Shown: piece after piece, positions 1 to 9,844 of the stretch
Layout of the letters: each line of letters starts with the position of its first letter
Position numbering within the stretch: the first letter of the stretch is position 1
Origin: Mucidula mucida
Lineage: Eukaryota; Basidiomycota; Agaricomycetes; Agaricales; Physalacriaceae
DNA: 40,104 bases
Assembly (NCBI GenBank): GCA_015501055.1
Contig: JADNYV010000312.1
Coordinates: 1-40,104, forward strand
Direction of reading: 5' to 3'
Translations under genes and position numbers: made by a program
The notes under the pieces: generated by a model
Told to the model about the DNA's origin: nothing
Seen by the model: only the letters and a program-made list of their open reading frames with translations
Databases searched by the model: none

Positions 1-1252
1 AGATTTATCATCATCTTCATTGAAATCGTGGTTATCCTCTACGTTTTCTACAAATCACATCAAATCGAGAAACGTCAGAAAGATACTATGATATTCACCA
101 TTCAATCTACTGCTCTCTGGGACGCCTTGTCTATACACTGTGTGAATATATACGCTTCGAAGCCTGTGCAGTGAAACATACCTCGAGATGTCCACGACGA
201 ACGACAAACTCTTGAGCGACCAGAGTTGCGTGGGAATTTTGGAAAGAAGGTAAGAAAGCCGCATGAGATGTGCATCAATCTATCATGATGGACGGGCGAG
301 GGAAGCCAGAACATCGCTTGTTCCTTGAGAATAACGAGCAAATTCAAAAGGGTATCCAGCCATATGGCTGCATTCGCGGAGACAAAGATGAAACGTGTCT
401 GTCGTTCCGGGAACCAAAGGAACCCTGAGGGCCCGTGCCAGAAGCCAGTCGTCAATGACGAGGTTTCAGGCTGCAAAGCAGGCTCATACGACACGGCTTC
501 CCAATTCCTAAGATGCTCTATATCGTATCCTGTGAAGAGTGCATGAATGCGCTGTGATATCTTGGTTCTGCATTGTGTCACAAAGAAAAGGTCAGGCGGA
601 GCTGATCTTCCCGAGTCCCTTGAGCAGCAAATTTTAAGACCTGGAAAACTATGGGAAGATACTGGAAGAAGTCTGGGTAGACAGAAGCCGACGCCGGCGT
701 TTGTTCCTGCTCGGACCTATGATGGAGGGTCAGTCGCCGCGACGTGTTCCCAGCAGAAAGCAACTTGCAGCATCTTCCTCACATCCTCCGACACATCCGT
801 AGCAGAGTCGCCTCGCGCACCAGAGGGACTTCATTGTCGGGATGGCTGGAATTTCTCGTGACTATCGAATGTTCGTCAGCTGCTGAGGCAACGATTTCTT
901 CGCTGATACGTATACAATGAAATTCTCCGATTCATAGAGAACTACTGACTCTTTGCTATTGCGTTCATTTGATGTTGACGGGAGTACGAACCTCGCAGTA
1001 GAGAGAATTAACTTTAGTGAATTTGCACCGACAGGTCCTGCGGTCACTGCCACACTGCGGTCCTTCTCATCCGCTGTTCCTCGAGTCAGAAGTGTCGCAA
1101 TGGCTGGTAGGTCTTGCCAGCTGTGACTGGGACGTGTTGAGGACACCGTCTCTGGATTCTTGTCCCCAGGCATGTCGTCGGCGCTGTACGTCTGACAGGA
1201 GTGCGGTGAGGACGTATATCTGCGAGCGTAGATGTTCTGACGATGGTGACAT
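1..1252 (-). pseudogene. Decayed inverted partial copy of the deaminase gene (5' half)
   Basis: This stretch is the reverse-strand counterpart of the gene at 6995-8250. It starts at an equivalent ATG (1252, MSPSSEHLRSQIY) and runs left off the window, so the catalytic half is not visible. Aligned by eye with the right copy it carries several small indels that change frame. One A is lost in the stretch matching 7122 (tcaca against tcaaca). One base is lost near the stretch matching 7450. One A is lost in an A run at the position matching about 7795, next to loss of one CAG triplet, and further single-base losses match 7942 and 7988. No single frame runs through, only fragments such as 102-581. 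It is probably a dead duplicate; the alternative is sequencing error, but the number of lesions argues against that for this copy. Confidence 0.75.
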
Positions 1253-1487
1253 GAAGAATTAGCCTAGGCCCATTGTCTCGCGGGCTCGACACACAAAATA
1301 GGGACACGGCAAGTTGACCGCAAGACTGAAGGTCAGAAGCTCCGCGTGATTCGTACTCTCTCATGGCTCACCTCGTGTCGAGCAATCCCAAGTGCACACA
1401 CAGTCTTAAGTAGCTACACCACGACATTTCGTTCAAGTTGTATCAGCCAGTTGAAGTATTCATTACAAGCAAAACATGGACACTGTA
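1..1487. repeat. Left arm of large inverted duplication
   Basis: Bases 1-1487 match the reverse complement of about 6470-8262 almost end to end. The match covers the deaminase 5' region plus its upstream sequence, and its last part (about 1425-1487) matches the tail of the kinase 3' flank at 6470-6540. Because the arm includes kinase-flanking sequence, the right arm looks ancestral and the left arm derived. The arm reaches the window edge, so its true length is unknown. Confidence 0.85.
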
Positions 1488-4431
1488 AGAAGAAGAAGAC
1501 ATTGGAAGATGATTGAAGTGATGATGGCAAGAGAACAAAGGGAACTGAAGTTGTGGCCTTTCACCAATCCGCCAAATGGGCGGGTGCGACAGGTCTTGAT
1601 CAGGCAGTTCGAATCATTCCTCCTGTAAACCGTGCTGAGACATTATAACATTGTAGCAATACGCGCGCCGTCCTCCTCCCTCCTTACCGTCTTTCTAGCT
1701 TCATCGGCTCCACGGCGTGTCCGCGAGCTCACGCCATCAGCGCGCATCTTCCTAGCGATCCCAACTGAGTGCGGTCTTGGATACTCTCTTTGGCGGGTAT
1801 CGAACTTGTTGCAGTTACCGGGGTGGATTCGGAAGGTATCTGGGTTGCGTCTGTCTCGGGTATGCACCTGCAGAGGTCCGCAGCGACAACACCAGTAGCG
1901 GCGGAAACTGTCAGGCGTACCAGATATTCTCTGATCTACAGCTGTTGGCTCCCCCCTGTAAGATTCTTTTGTTGTATCGCGTTCCAGCTTTTGTTCTTGT
2001 TTCTTTAAAAAAGCGACATTTCTCATGACCGTGAACTCCGATCTAAGTGAATTTAGCACGGCTCAAGCAGGATGCTTACCACAAGCTGCTATATCTATAG
2101 GTCCCAAGCTGATCTAGATTCACCAGCTGCTCTAATCGTGCTAATCCTAGTGCTGCAAGTTTAGCCCAAAAACCGCCACGAAAAAGCTCTACCACCTTAC
2201 ATCCGAGTCGATCCGGTCTGATTTCGCGTTCTTGCAACCGAACTTCGGAGTTATGCTGGATGGACTTGGCGCTACGTTATTGTTCTCGTGGCGTACACGC
2301 GTCAACCATGTTTTCTCTTATAAATCAGGACTGAGGACATACCCAGTTGAGAGACGTAAGCTGCGATGATATTTTTTTTTTTTTGCGCGCTTGTTATCTC
2401 GTTATCCGCTAGGTTATTGTCATCTGCCTTTTAGCGATATGAATTGGGATCAATGCTTAGGCTTTGGGTGGTACAGTGGGGGCGGGAGTTTCTCCACGTC
2501 GTTAAGCGACTTGCGAGCCGACTTGGAAGTAAACGTTAACGATTACCTCCTCCTGATAAGGACGGGTTGACAGATAAACCGGATTTACAGTCCAAGAGTA
2601 GCAAGACGTGAAGTTTGGAAGCTGTCACTGTCAGGTCAAAGAAAAAACATTCAGTACTGATCCACCATAAGACCCAGCGGGGCAGAATCGGTTTCATGAC
2701 CACCGGAAGGCGCTTATTCGTTGAGCGTCAGGAGGCTTTAGGACACGTGTAGAGCGCATGTTACTGTTCGAGAGTCGAGACCGTGCTGGCAGACATGTTA
2801 CACAGTCGATATGTTAGGCACCAGTTGTATCTGTCAAGAGTCAAGATGAGTGATTACCGGGAGATCTTCGGACGGTGAGTTCGGAGATTCGGTCCGATGG
2901 TGCTTTGCCTCTCAAACGGCTCTGGTGTTTGCTAACGGCGACGATATCGATTGAATTTCATCACAAATTGATGATATTGGAAGCGCCGAGCCGCCGTACA
3001 CAAGCCCAAGACAAGGCGTACAGCTGCCAACCAGCAGCGTCGGCGATATCATGTCAACGAGACCGAAATGGACGACTACTCAATTCCTGTTCGGCGAAAG
3101 GTTCTCGTGATGTTAAGAAGGCGAGTTGAAGGGAATGATCAATGGAACAGTGCTCTGATTTAGTGCTGTCACGGTACAAAGAGTAAAGCAGGACTACAAG
3201 CCATGCTGAGGTTTACCGTTCGGTACATGAACATGCAAAAACTTGAACGTTTCACGGGGAGTATGGAGTTGAAAACTCCAGACGAGTCACGAGTACAATC
3301 TCGCGCGCAACGGAATGTATCATTCGTTGTCAAGAGCAGGGAACCCGCCGGAAGCACGAATCACCGCACGCGTAGCACGAAGGTAGCCGAACGGTGGATG
3401 AACGTAAGAGAGTATGTATAGAATGGACGCAGGTTATGGAGACGGCGTTGGACCAGGGAGCTAAGGCACGATAGCCGAGGCATGGACAGTGGCATGGACA
3501 CAGGTGATGTGGCATGTATTATGACTTTGGCGCAGTGGAAGGCTGGATATGACGAAACGATAAGGAGACAACCAGAAACGTCATCGTGGCCAAGAAGGAA
3601 ATCAGAGTTAGCTGGTCAAGGGAGATTGCATCATGACTATCGCGTTGGGGCGGTTGAAATAGGGCGATATAGATCAGTAGTGCTAGACCAGGTAGATTGC
3701 GAGCTGGACGCTGGCTGGGGAGACACGAGAACGTGTGCGATCAGATTGGGAAGTGATCAAAGAAGCCGGCGAGTTGGGACGATTAAACCGGAGACAAGAT
3801 GGCAGGACAAAGTAAGGGCTATCGATACAGGAGGTAATGCTGTGGACAATTTGGTAGCGCACACAAAAGCCAGACTCAGTAGCGCAGCAGAAAATGACAG
3901 AAACCGGTGCAGAGGGCTGGCGTGGCCGAGTCGGACAAAAGGAAGACCAGCAGAACTCGCTGATCGGAGTTTGAAACGCATATTGGCTTAGCGAATTCGC
4001 ACGGCCTTGTTCTTCAACGACTCCCATCCGCTATAACGTCCTATTCCCTGCCACTGTACTCCCTCCATCTTGTCTCCTTTTTTATTTCTTTCTCTCTCTG
4101 GTGAGTCTCTGCTCGCTGTTGCCAGTCTCCTTGCACCGTGAGACGGGTCTAGCCATCGTCCCATCTTTGTCATCCCGGTGGTGGCCCATTGCGTACAGAG
4201 GGAGACATCAACATGAGCAGAATAGCGCACTACGACGTCGATGACGAGCGGAGCGGTATATGCGCTGGCGTGGAGCTCGCCCGATAGTCGCTGTCTCGGC
4301 TCTACAGCCTTTGGTTACGTGTAGTCCCTCGCCGCCACCAGCCCTTTGCCGAACCCTTTCTCCTCTCTCCTTCTTACCATCACCATCCCCGTTTCTCACA
4401 TTTTTCCTTCAGCTTTTGATACATCCCTCGA
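1488..4431. other. Long non-coding stretch upstream of casein kinase 1
   Basis: About 2.9 kb without a convincing gene. Open frames here (for example 1643-2059 minus and 3482-3991 plus) lack recognisable motifs and have arginine-rich composition typical of random reading. A T run lies near 2369-2382. The last few hundred bases become pyrimidine-rich and are the likely kinase promoter and 5' leader. Confidence 0.5.
4060..4431 (+). promoter_or_regulatory. Pyrimidine-rich promoter / 5' leader of casein kinase 1
   Basis: Repeated C/T tracts occur at about 4065-4110 and 4320-4420, just before the kinase ATG. CT-rich leaders are common in well-expressed fungal genes. A donor-like gtgtag near 4319 and a tccttcag acceptor at about 4404-4411 would allow a 5'-UTR intron, but this cannot be decided from sequence alone. 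No clear TATA box was seen. Confidence 0.35.
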
Positions 4432-5681
4432 ATGGCCGACACCGGTTCACACAGGCTCGACCTGCGAGTAGGCGGAAAATATAGACTGGGCAAAAAGATT
4501 GGCTCAGGTTCTTTCGGTGCGTTGCTGGCGGTGATGGGACCTCTCCAGCTGCTTACTATGGCACTTTGCAGGGGATATTTACCTCGGAATCAACATTATC
4601 TCAGGGGAGGAAGTCGCCATCAAGCTCGAATCAGTCAAGGCGAAGCACCCGCAGCTCGAATATGAGTCCAAAGTCTACAAGACTCTTGCAGGCGGCGTGG
4701 GCGTTCCCTTTGTACGGTGGTTCGGCACCGAATGTGACTACAACGCCATGGTTCTCGATCTCCTAGGACCGTCTCTCGAGGATCTGTTCAACTTTTGTAA
4801 CCGCAAATTTAGTCTCAAGACCGTGCTCCTTCTCGCCGACCAGCTGGTAAGCTTCTTCCGTTCCCGATGCGCTTCCTCCGTTGCTGATGGCGCCATGATC
4901 AGATTTCGCGTGTCGAGTATATTCACTCACGCAACTTCATCCATCGTGACATAAAGCCTGATAACTTCCTTATGGGCATTGGCAAGCGGGGTAACCAGGT
5001 CAACGTCATCGACTTTGGTCTCGCCAAGAAGTTCAGAGATCCCAAAACCCACCTTCATATTCCTTACCGCGAGAACAAGAACCTCACGGGAACCGCCCGC
5101 TACACGTCAATCAACACTCATTTGGGTGTTGAACAGGCTCGCCGAGATGACCTCGAGTCCCTTGCCTACGTACTCATGTACTTCCTCCGTGGCGCACTGC
5201 CATGGCAGGGTCTCAAGGCTGCCACCAAGAAGCAAAAGTACGACCGCATCATGGAGAAAAAGATGACCACCCCTACGGATCTATTATGCCGCGGTTTCCC
5301 CAACGAGTTTGGCATTTTCTTGAACTACACACGCGCCCTTCGCTTCGACGACAAGCCAGATTACTCGTACTTGCGCAAGCTTTTCCGTGACCTGTTCGTT
5401 CGCGAGGGTTATCAATACGACTACGTCTTTGACTGGAGCGTGCAACGCGGCGCTCAGGACGACAACTCAGCCGGGACCTCCAAAGCTGGCGGTCGTAGGA
5501 AGGTTGTCCAGGAAGATGATGAGCACCGTGCGAGCGACAGAATGTATGTTCTTATTTCACTAGCGACCGTACTCTTTTATCTAACCATTTCTGCAGGTTG
5601 CGCTCCCACACCCGCCAGGCACAGCAGGCACCCGGTGCTGTCGGCCAACAGCGCGCTCCCCGTCGTGAGGATCTCTGGTAA
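4432..5681 (+). CDS. HRR25: Casein kinase 1 (delta/epsilon type, Hrr25/Hhp1-like)
   Basis: Serine/threonine kinase of the CK1 family. In fungi the Hrr25/Hhp1 group acts in DNA repair, meiosis, ribosome biogenesis, autophagy and vesicle traffic. Four exons (4432-4516, 4572-4846, 4903-5543, 5597-5681) with GT-AG introns of 55, 56 and 53 nt join in frame to 361 aa. Visible motifs are the glycine loop GSGSFG, the VAIK lysine (about residue 46), [16 protein letters not shown] in place of DFG, and the CK1-typical [14 protein letters not shown] stretch. The C-terminal tail is short and Gln/Arg-rich and ends EDLW. The catalytic domain looks intact. Length fits the short fungal CK1 class. The gene lies alone between the two arms of an inverted duplication. 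Confidence 0.97.
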
Positions 5682-6469
5682 ATGACCTTGTAGTCCTCGT
5701 TGGTGGTGTTCCTTCGGGTCAGGTGCTGAGCAAATTGGGGGTGGATGGCAGGTGAAACGGTGTTGCTCAGAGGTGTTTGCTTTCTGGTGTTGTTGGTGTC
5801 GCGAGCTCCGCGTACATGGAGACGAAGTTCGGGGAGTGTGGGCAGGGGGACTTGAACCTGGTTGGGGCACGCCCGGTCACGTCCTTTCTTGAACACGCGG
5901 CTTCCACTCCTTTCGCTCGTATCCTTCCCGTCATCCATTCCCGCAGTTCAGGCGATAGTCAGCAGTGCTATCCCATCCCGACGACGTGCTATTATAACGT
6001 ATGGACGCTTTTTCTTTTCACGTCAGACCGAACCTCTCAACCGTTGGGATGGGTGGAACGGCTGGCCGATTTATTCTTATATCTACCTACCTGCACCATC
6101 CCACCTCATTCCATTGCGCCCATAGATCTTAACGCCCAATCATCCCCCATTGATTCTACGTATACGTACATATGGACATTCCAGTTTACGATACATACAC
6201 ACGTTCCTTCCCTTCTTTTCTCTTCCCTGGGCTTCCCCGAATTTGTTGTCCTTTCAGTCCCCACCTCCACCGTATACAGGAGGGTGAGCGGAGTGAAAGA
6301 GGGCGCCGCGTCTGTGGTGGTTATGGGACCAAGAGCTGAGGTTGAGGAGGAGGTTAATGGGTTACAGTCGGAAAAAGGACGAAATTTTCGCAGATGTCGT
6401 GGTACCCTCTCTCCCTTCCCATCCCGTTCACTCAGGCGCCGCAGATGGTATTTATTGGGCCTTACAGCG
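5682..6469 (+). other. Kinase 3' untranslated / downstream region
   Basis: No gene is supported here. A 236-aa open frame (5777-6487) has no recognisable motif and overlaps open frames on the other strand. The stretch is pyrimidine-rich in parts and probably holds the kinase 3' UTR. Confidence 0.45.
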
Positions 6470-8262
6470 TCCACGTGTTGCTTGTAATGAATACATAAAT
6501 TGGCTGATACAACTTGAATGAAATGTCGTGGCGTATATACTTAAGACTGAATCCATTTGCGCGATTGCTCGACACAAGGTGACCCATGAGAGTAACATCC
6601 ACCCAAAGCCCTCTCACCACAGCGACACGTACATAACTTGAGGTTTTGGGTTCGGCTGGAAGAACCCTCAGGAGAATGAAACTTGTTTGGCGAGTGGGTA
6701 AGAGAAGGTGGATGATTATACTTCCGTCGTAACGTCTTCGAGCACTTGATAGACGAGGAAACATTGACGACAATGCATTTGAACAAGGATATCCACAAAC
6801 AATGAACACGAGAATGCAAATATGTCAAGTCAATGATAACCACAGTACGTTGAGCGGTCAACCAGTTGCCACGACATTCAAGTACGCATCACGTGGAGTT
6901 TCCTTATGTCTTGCGGTCAACTTGCCGTGTCCCTAGTTTGCGTGTCGAGCCCGCGAGACAATGGGCCTATGCTAATTCAGATAACCCGCTCTCCATGTCA
7001 CCATCGTCAGAACATCTACGCTCGCAGATATATGTCCTCACCGCACTCCTGTCGGACGTACAGCATCGACGACCTGCCTGGGGACAAAAATCCATAGACG
7101 GTGTCCTCAACACGTCCCAGTCAACAGCTGGCAAGACCTATCAGCACATTGCGACACTTCTGACTCGAGGGACAGCGGATGAGAAGGACCGCAGTGTGGC
7201 AGTCACCGCAGGACCTGTCGGTGCGAATCCACTCAAGTTAATTCTCTGTACTGGGAGGTTCGTACTCCCGTCAACATCAAATGAAAGCAATAGCAAAGAG
7301 TCAGTAGTTCTCTATAAATCAAAGAATCCAGCCTCATTCTATGCGTATCAGCGAAGAAACTGTTGCCTCAGCAGCTGACGAACATCCAATAGTCACGAGA
7401 AATTCCAGCCATCTCGACAATGAAGTCCCTCTGGTGCGCGAGGACACTCTGCCCACGGACGTGTCGGAGGCAGTGAAGAAGATGCTGCAAGTTGCTTTAC
7501 GCTGGCAACACGTCTTGGACACTGACCCTCCACCATAGGTCCGAGCAGGAACAAATGCCGGCGTCAGCTTCTGTCTACCCAGACTTCTTCCAGTATCTTC
7601 CCATAGTCTTCCAGGTCTTAAAATTTGCTGCTCAAGGGACTCGGGAAGATCAGGACCGCGCTGACCTTTTCTTTGTGACACAATGCAGAACCAAGATATC
7701 ACAGCGCATCCATGCACTCTTCACAGGATACGATATAGAGCATCTTAGGACTTGGGAAGCCGTGTCGTATGAGCCTGCCTTGCAGCAGCCTGAAAACCTC
7801 GTTATTGACGACAGGCTTCTGGCACGGGCCCTCAGGGTTCCTTTGGTTCCCGGAACGACGAATAAGTTCATCTTTGACTCCGAGAATGCAGCCACATGGC
7901 TGGATACCCTTTTGAATTTGCTCGTTATTCTCAAGGAACAAGTCGATGTTCCGATTCCCTTACCCGCCGATCATGATACATTGATGCACCATCTCATGCG
8001 GCTTTCTTACCTTCTTTGCAAAATTCCCACGCAACTCTGGTCGCTCAAGAGTTTGTCGTTCGTCGTGGCTACGTCTCGAGGTATGTTTCACTGCACAGGC
8101 CTCGAAGCGTATATATTCACACAGTGTATAGACAAGGCGTCCCAGAGAGCGGTAGATCTGAATGGTGAATATCATAGTATATTCCTGACCTTTCTTGATT
8201 TGATGGTGATTCGTAGAAAACGTAGAGGATAACCACGATTTCAATGAAGATGATGATAACGA
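6470..8262. repeat. Right arm of large inverted duplication
   Basis: This is the reverse-complement partner of 1-1487. It is longer because it contains about 285 bp (roughly 6592-6878) absent from the left arm. It starts at the end of the kinase 3' flank and contains the first two thirds of the deaminase gene. Confidence 0.85.
6592..6881. mobile_element. About 285-bp insertion in the right arm, possibly a small mobile element
   Basis: The left arm passes directly from gagagagta to cgaatcacgcgg. In the right arm the same joint is interrupted by about 285 bp, with gta present on both sides, which would fit a 3-bp target duplication. The insert's end (gccacgacattcaag, 6867-6881) is also an inverted match to 6516-6536, so the stretch can fold back. 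No coding capacity was seen. The alternative is a deletion in the left arm. Confidence 0.35.
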
Positions 8263-9170
8263 TCTGGATAACACTCTGACATCGAGAGGTAACATTTTCC
8301 ATTCAGTATCTTTCGTTTCTGATGCTCTTGGCATTACAGCTTCTTGGAACAATCTTCCTCGAGATACAGTTCGTTTTGTTCGGGCGCTATACGCGACATT
8401 TGCATGGATTACGGCACGTGACTACTTGTCGCATTCTACCATCCTGAGGCAGCCCATTACAATATCCTACAGCGCCTTGGATCTTCCCGCTGAGAGGCCA
8501 TCAGCCTCTCTTGAACCAGAACTATTCGATGAGTGGTTTCAAGCTATCACCGATGAAGTGGAGCGGGACCGCCTTAACGAGATTGCTCGCAAATCCCACA
8601 ACAGACTGCAGGCTGGATCTGCAAAAGGTGCCAGCCATTGTGAAAGTGGCGTGATGTCGGCATTTGTTGCTGGAGAGCAGCACCAGAGTGATCAGACATT
8701 CCTGGACTTTGCTCGCGATGTGTGTATCTCTCTGATGTCAATTCGTTACTGATTCCTTGCTTTCGTCAGATTAATCGTCTTCTTTCGGTGAGGAGATCGC
8801 CTTCAGATTTGTGGCTATTGAACTCATATTGGATAGAAATCGCAGGGTCTTGATATCGGGGTTGCAAAAAAATCCTGTGCAAGTTGTTGGCTGCTTGCTG
8901 AAGTGATCAACGAAGAGATGAATATCGACATACGACTGCCAGGAACGCACTTCCTACTACCCTTGGTTACCGCCTCCGCCCCTCCCCCAAAACATCCTGC
9001 TCCACTTGAAGGACAGACTTCTCGAACGACTCGTATCTATGGTTAATGGCACGATCATTCAAAGTCGAACAAGCACTCCAGCAAGTGGACCACGGGCATT
9101 TGACGAAGAAATCAAAGATTTACCTGTGGTTCAAAAGCTCGAGAGTAAACGATTTCGTGAGAGAAGGTGA
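6995..9170 (+). CDS. Fungal OTT_1508-like deaminase family protein, frame broken
   Basis: Member of the fungal expansion of OTT_1508-like deaminases (cytidine-deaminase fold, Pfam PF14441 by my reading); substrate unknown. Supported introns are 7487-7538 (GC-AG), 8165-8216, 8289-8339, 8720-8769 and 8788-8836; the last two frame an 18-nt exon. The exon after 8340 carries SHCES with the catalytic HxE (His codon at 8636), and the exon after 8837 carries IGVAKKSCASC with the zinc-binding CxxC (8876-8887). The family motif LPGTH then appears at 8939-8950. Directly after it the expected continuation (YYPWLPPPPLP, LKDRLLERL) lies in another frame, ending at 9170. A second frame change at 7320-7341 could be an intron or an indel. 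Start 6995 is chosen because it is conserved in the left copy. Broken gene or assembly error: undecided. Confidence 0.72.
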
Positions 9171-9844
9171 AAAGATTTTCAACCTTCAACCAGTCTGTAG
9201 AGCAGAATCACACATCTGAATGAATCACACGTTCTTCAGCAAACCGCACGAACAACATCCCAGGCAACAGCGCTGTCTGATTTGCCGAAAAGTCAGCCTT
9301 GGGTTGCCTCTTGACGGAGACTTTGTTCCCCGCGTTATCACGCAAGGAAAGAAAGTTCTGGTCCTCTTTCCGCTCGTCGTCATTCCCAGCGAGATCCGGC
9401 GGGCAAGCGAAACAAATGGCCCCCACACATCCGCATCGTTCGATGCGACCGTATTGCCAGACAGGTCGCTCATGTCAATGTTGAACATTAACGTTGATAG
9501 TGCAGATTGAACCAATGGGCTTGTCGGCCGTTCCCATCCTTGCCTCCATGTTCACATCGGTGCTCCCTTCAGCAGGCGCGTCGGGTAGCGTCAGATCAAC
9601 ATCAACCCGCCCCGACGATTTCAATGGGCTGACACTCCTGCGCAGTCGAAAGAGAGGCTCTCGCTGTGCAAACACTCATTGGAATGGTCAGAAACGGAAA
9701 CATAGGTTCTCGCTAGCACAATTCGACTACAGTCTATGTATGGAGAGAATAGACGGATAATCTGATAAAAGAATACAGCGCTTTTGCTATCGTATCATTT
9801 CGTGATATCATAAGGAAGTCACAGACGTTCGTTGTGCCCACGAT
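9171..9844. other. Spacer between deaminase and P450-A
   Basis: No gene is recognised. Overlapping open frames of 60-96 aa occur on both strands between 9208 and 9675. One minus-strand frame (9475-9675) has plausible protein-like composition, but no motif, start context or intron pattern supports a gene. Confidence 0.4.

Noticed and set aside
3482..3991. 169-codon plus-strand open frame
   Set aside because: Arg-rich, motif-free, overlapped by open frames on the other strand; no start context or introns of note.
3915..4000. tRNA-like stretch (ggcgtggccgagtcgg resembles a Ser/Leu tRNA A-box)
   Set aside because: No matching acceptor stem, no proper B-box and no anticodon arm could be drawn.
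5777..6487. 236-codon plus-strand open frame after the kinase
   Set aside because: Lies in the likely kinase 3' UTR, has low-complexity composition and overlaps antisense frames; no family features.
8081..8124. Possible 44-nt intron in the deaminase gene (gtatgt...acacag)
   Set aside because: Removing it leads to a stop after the next intron; keeping it in the exon preserves the frame into the following exons.
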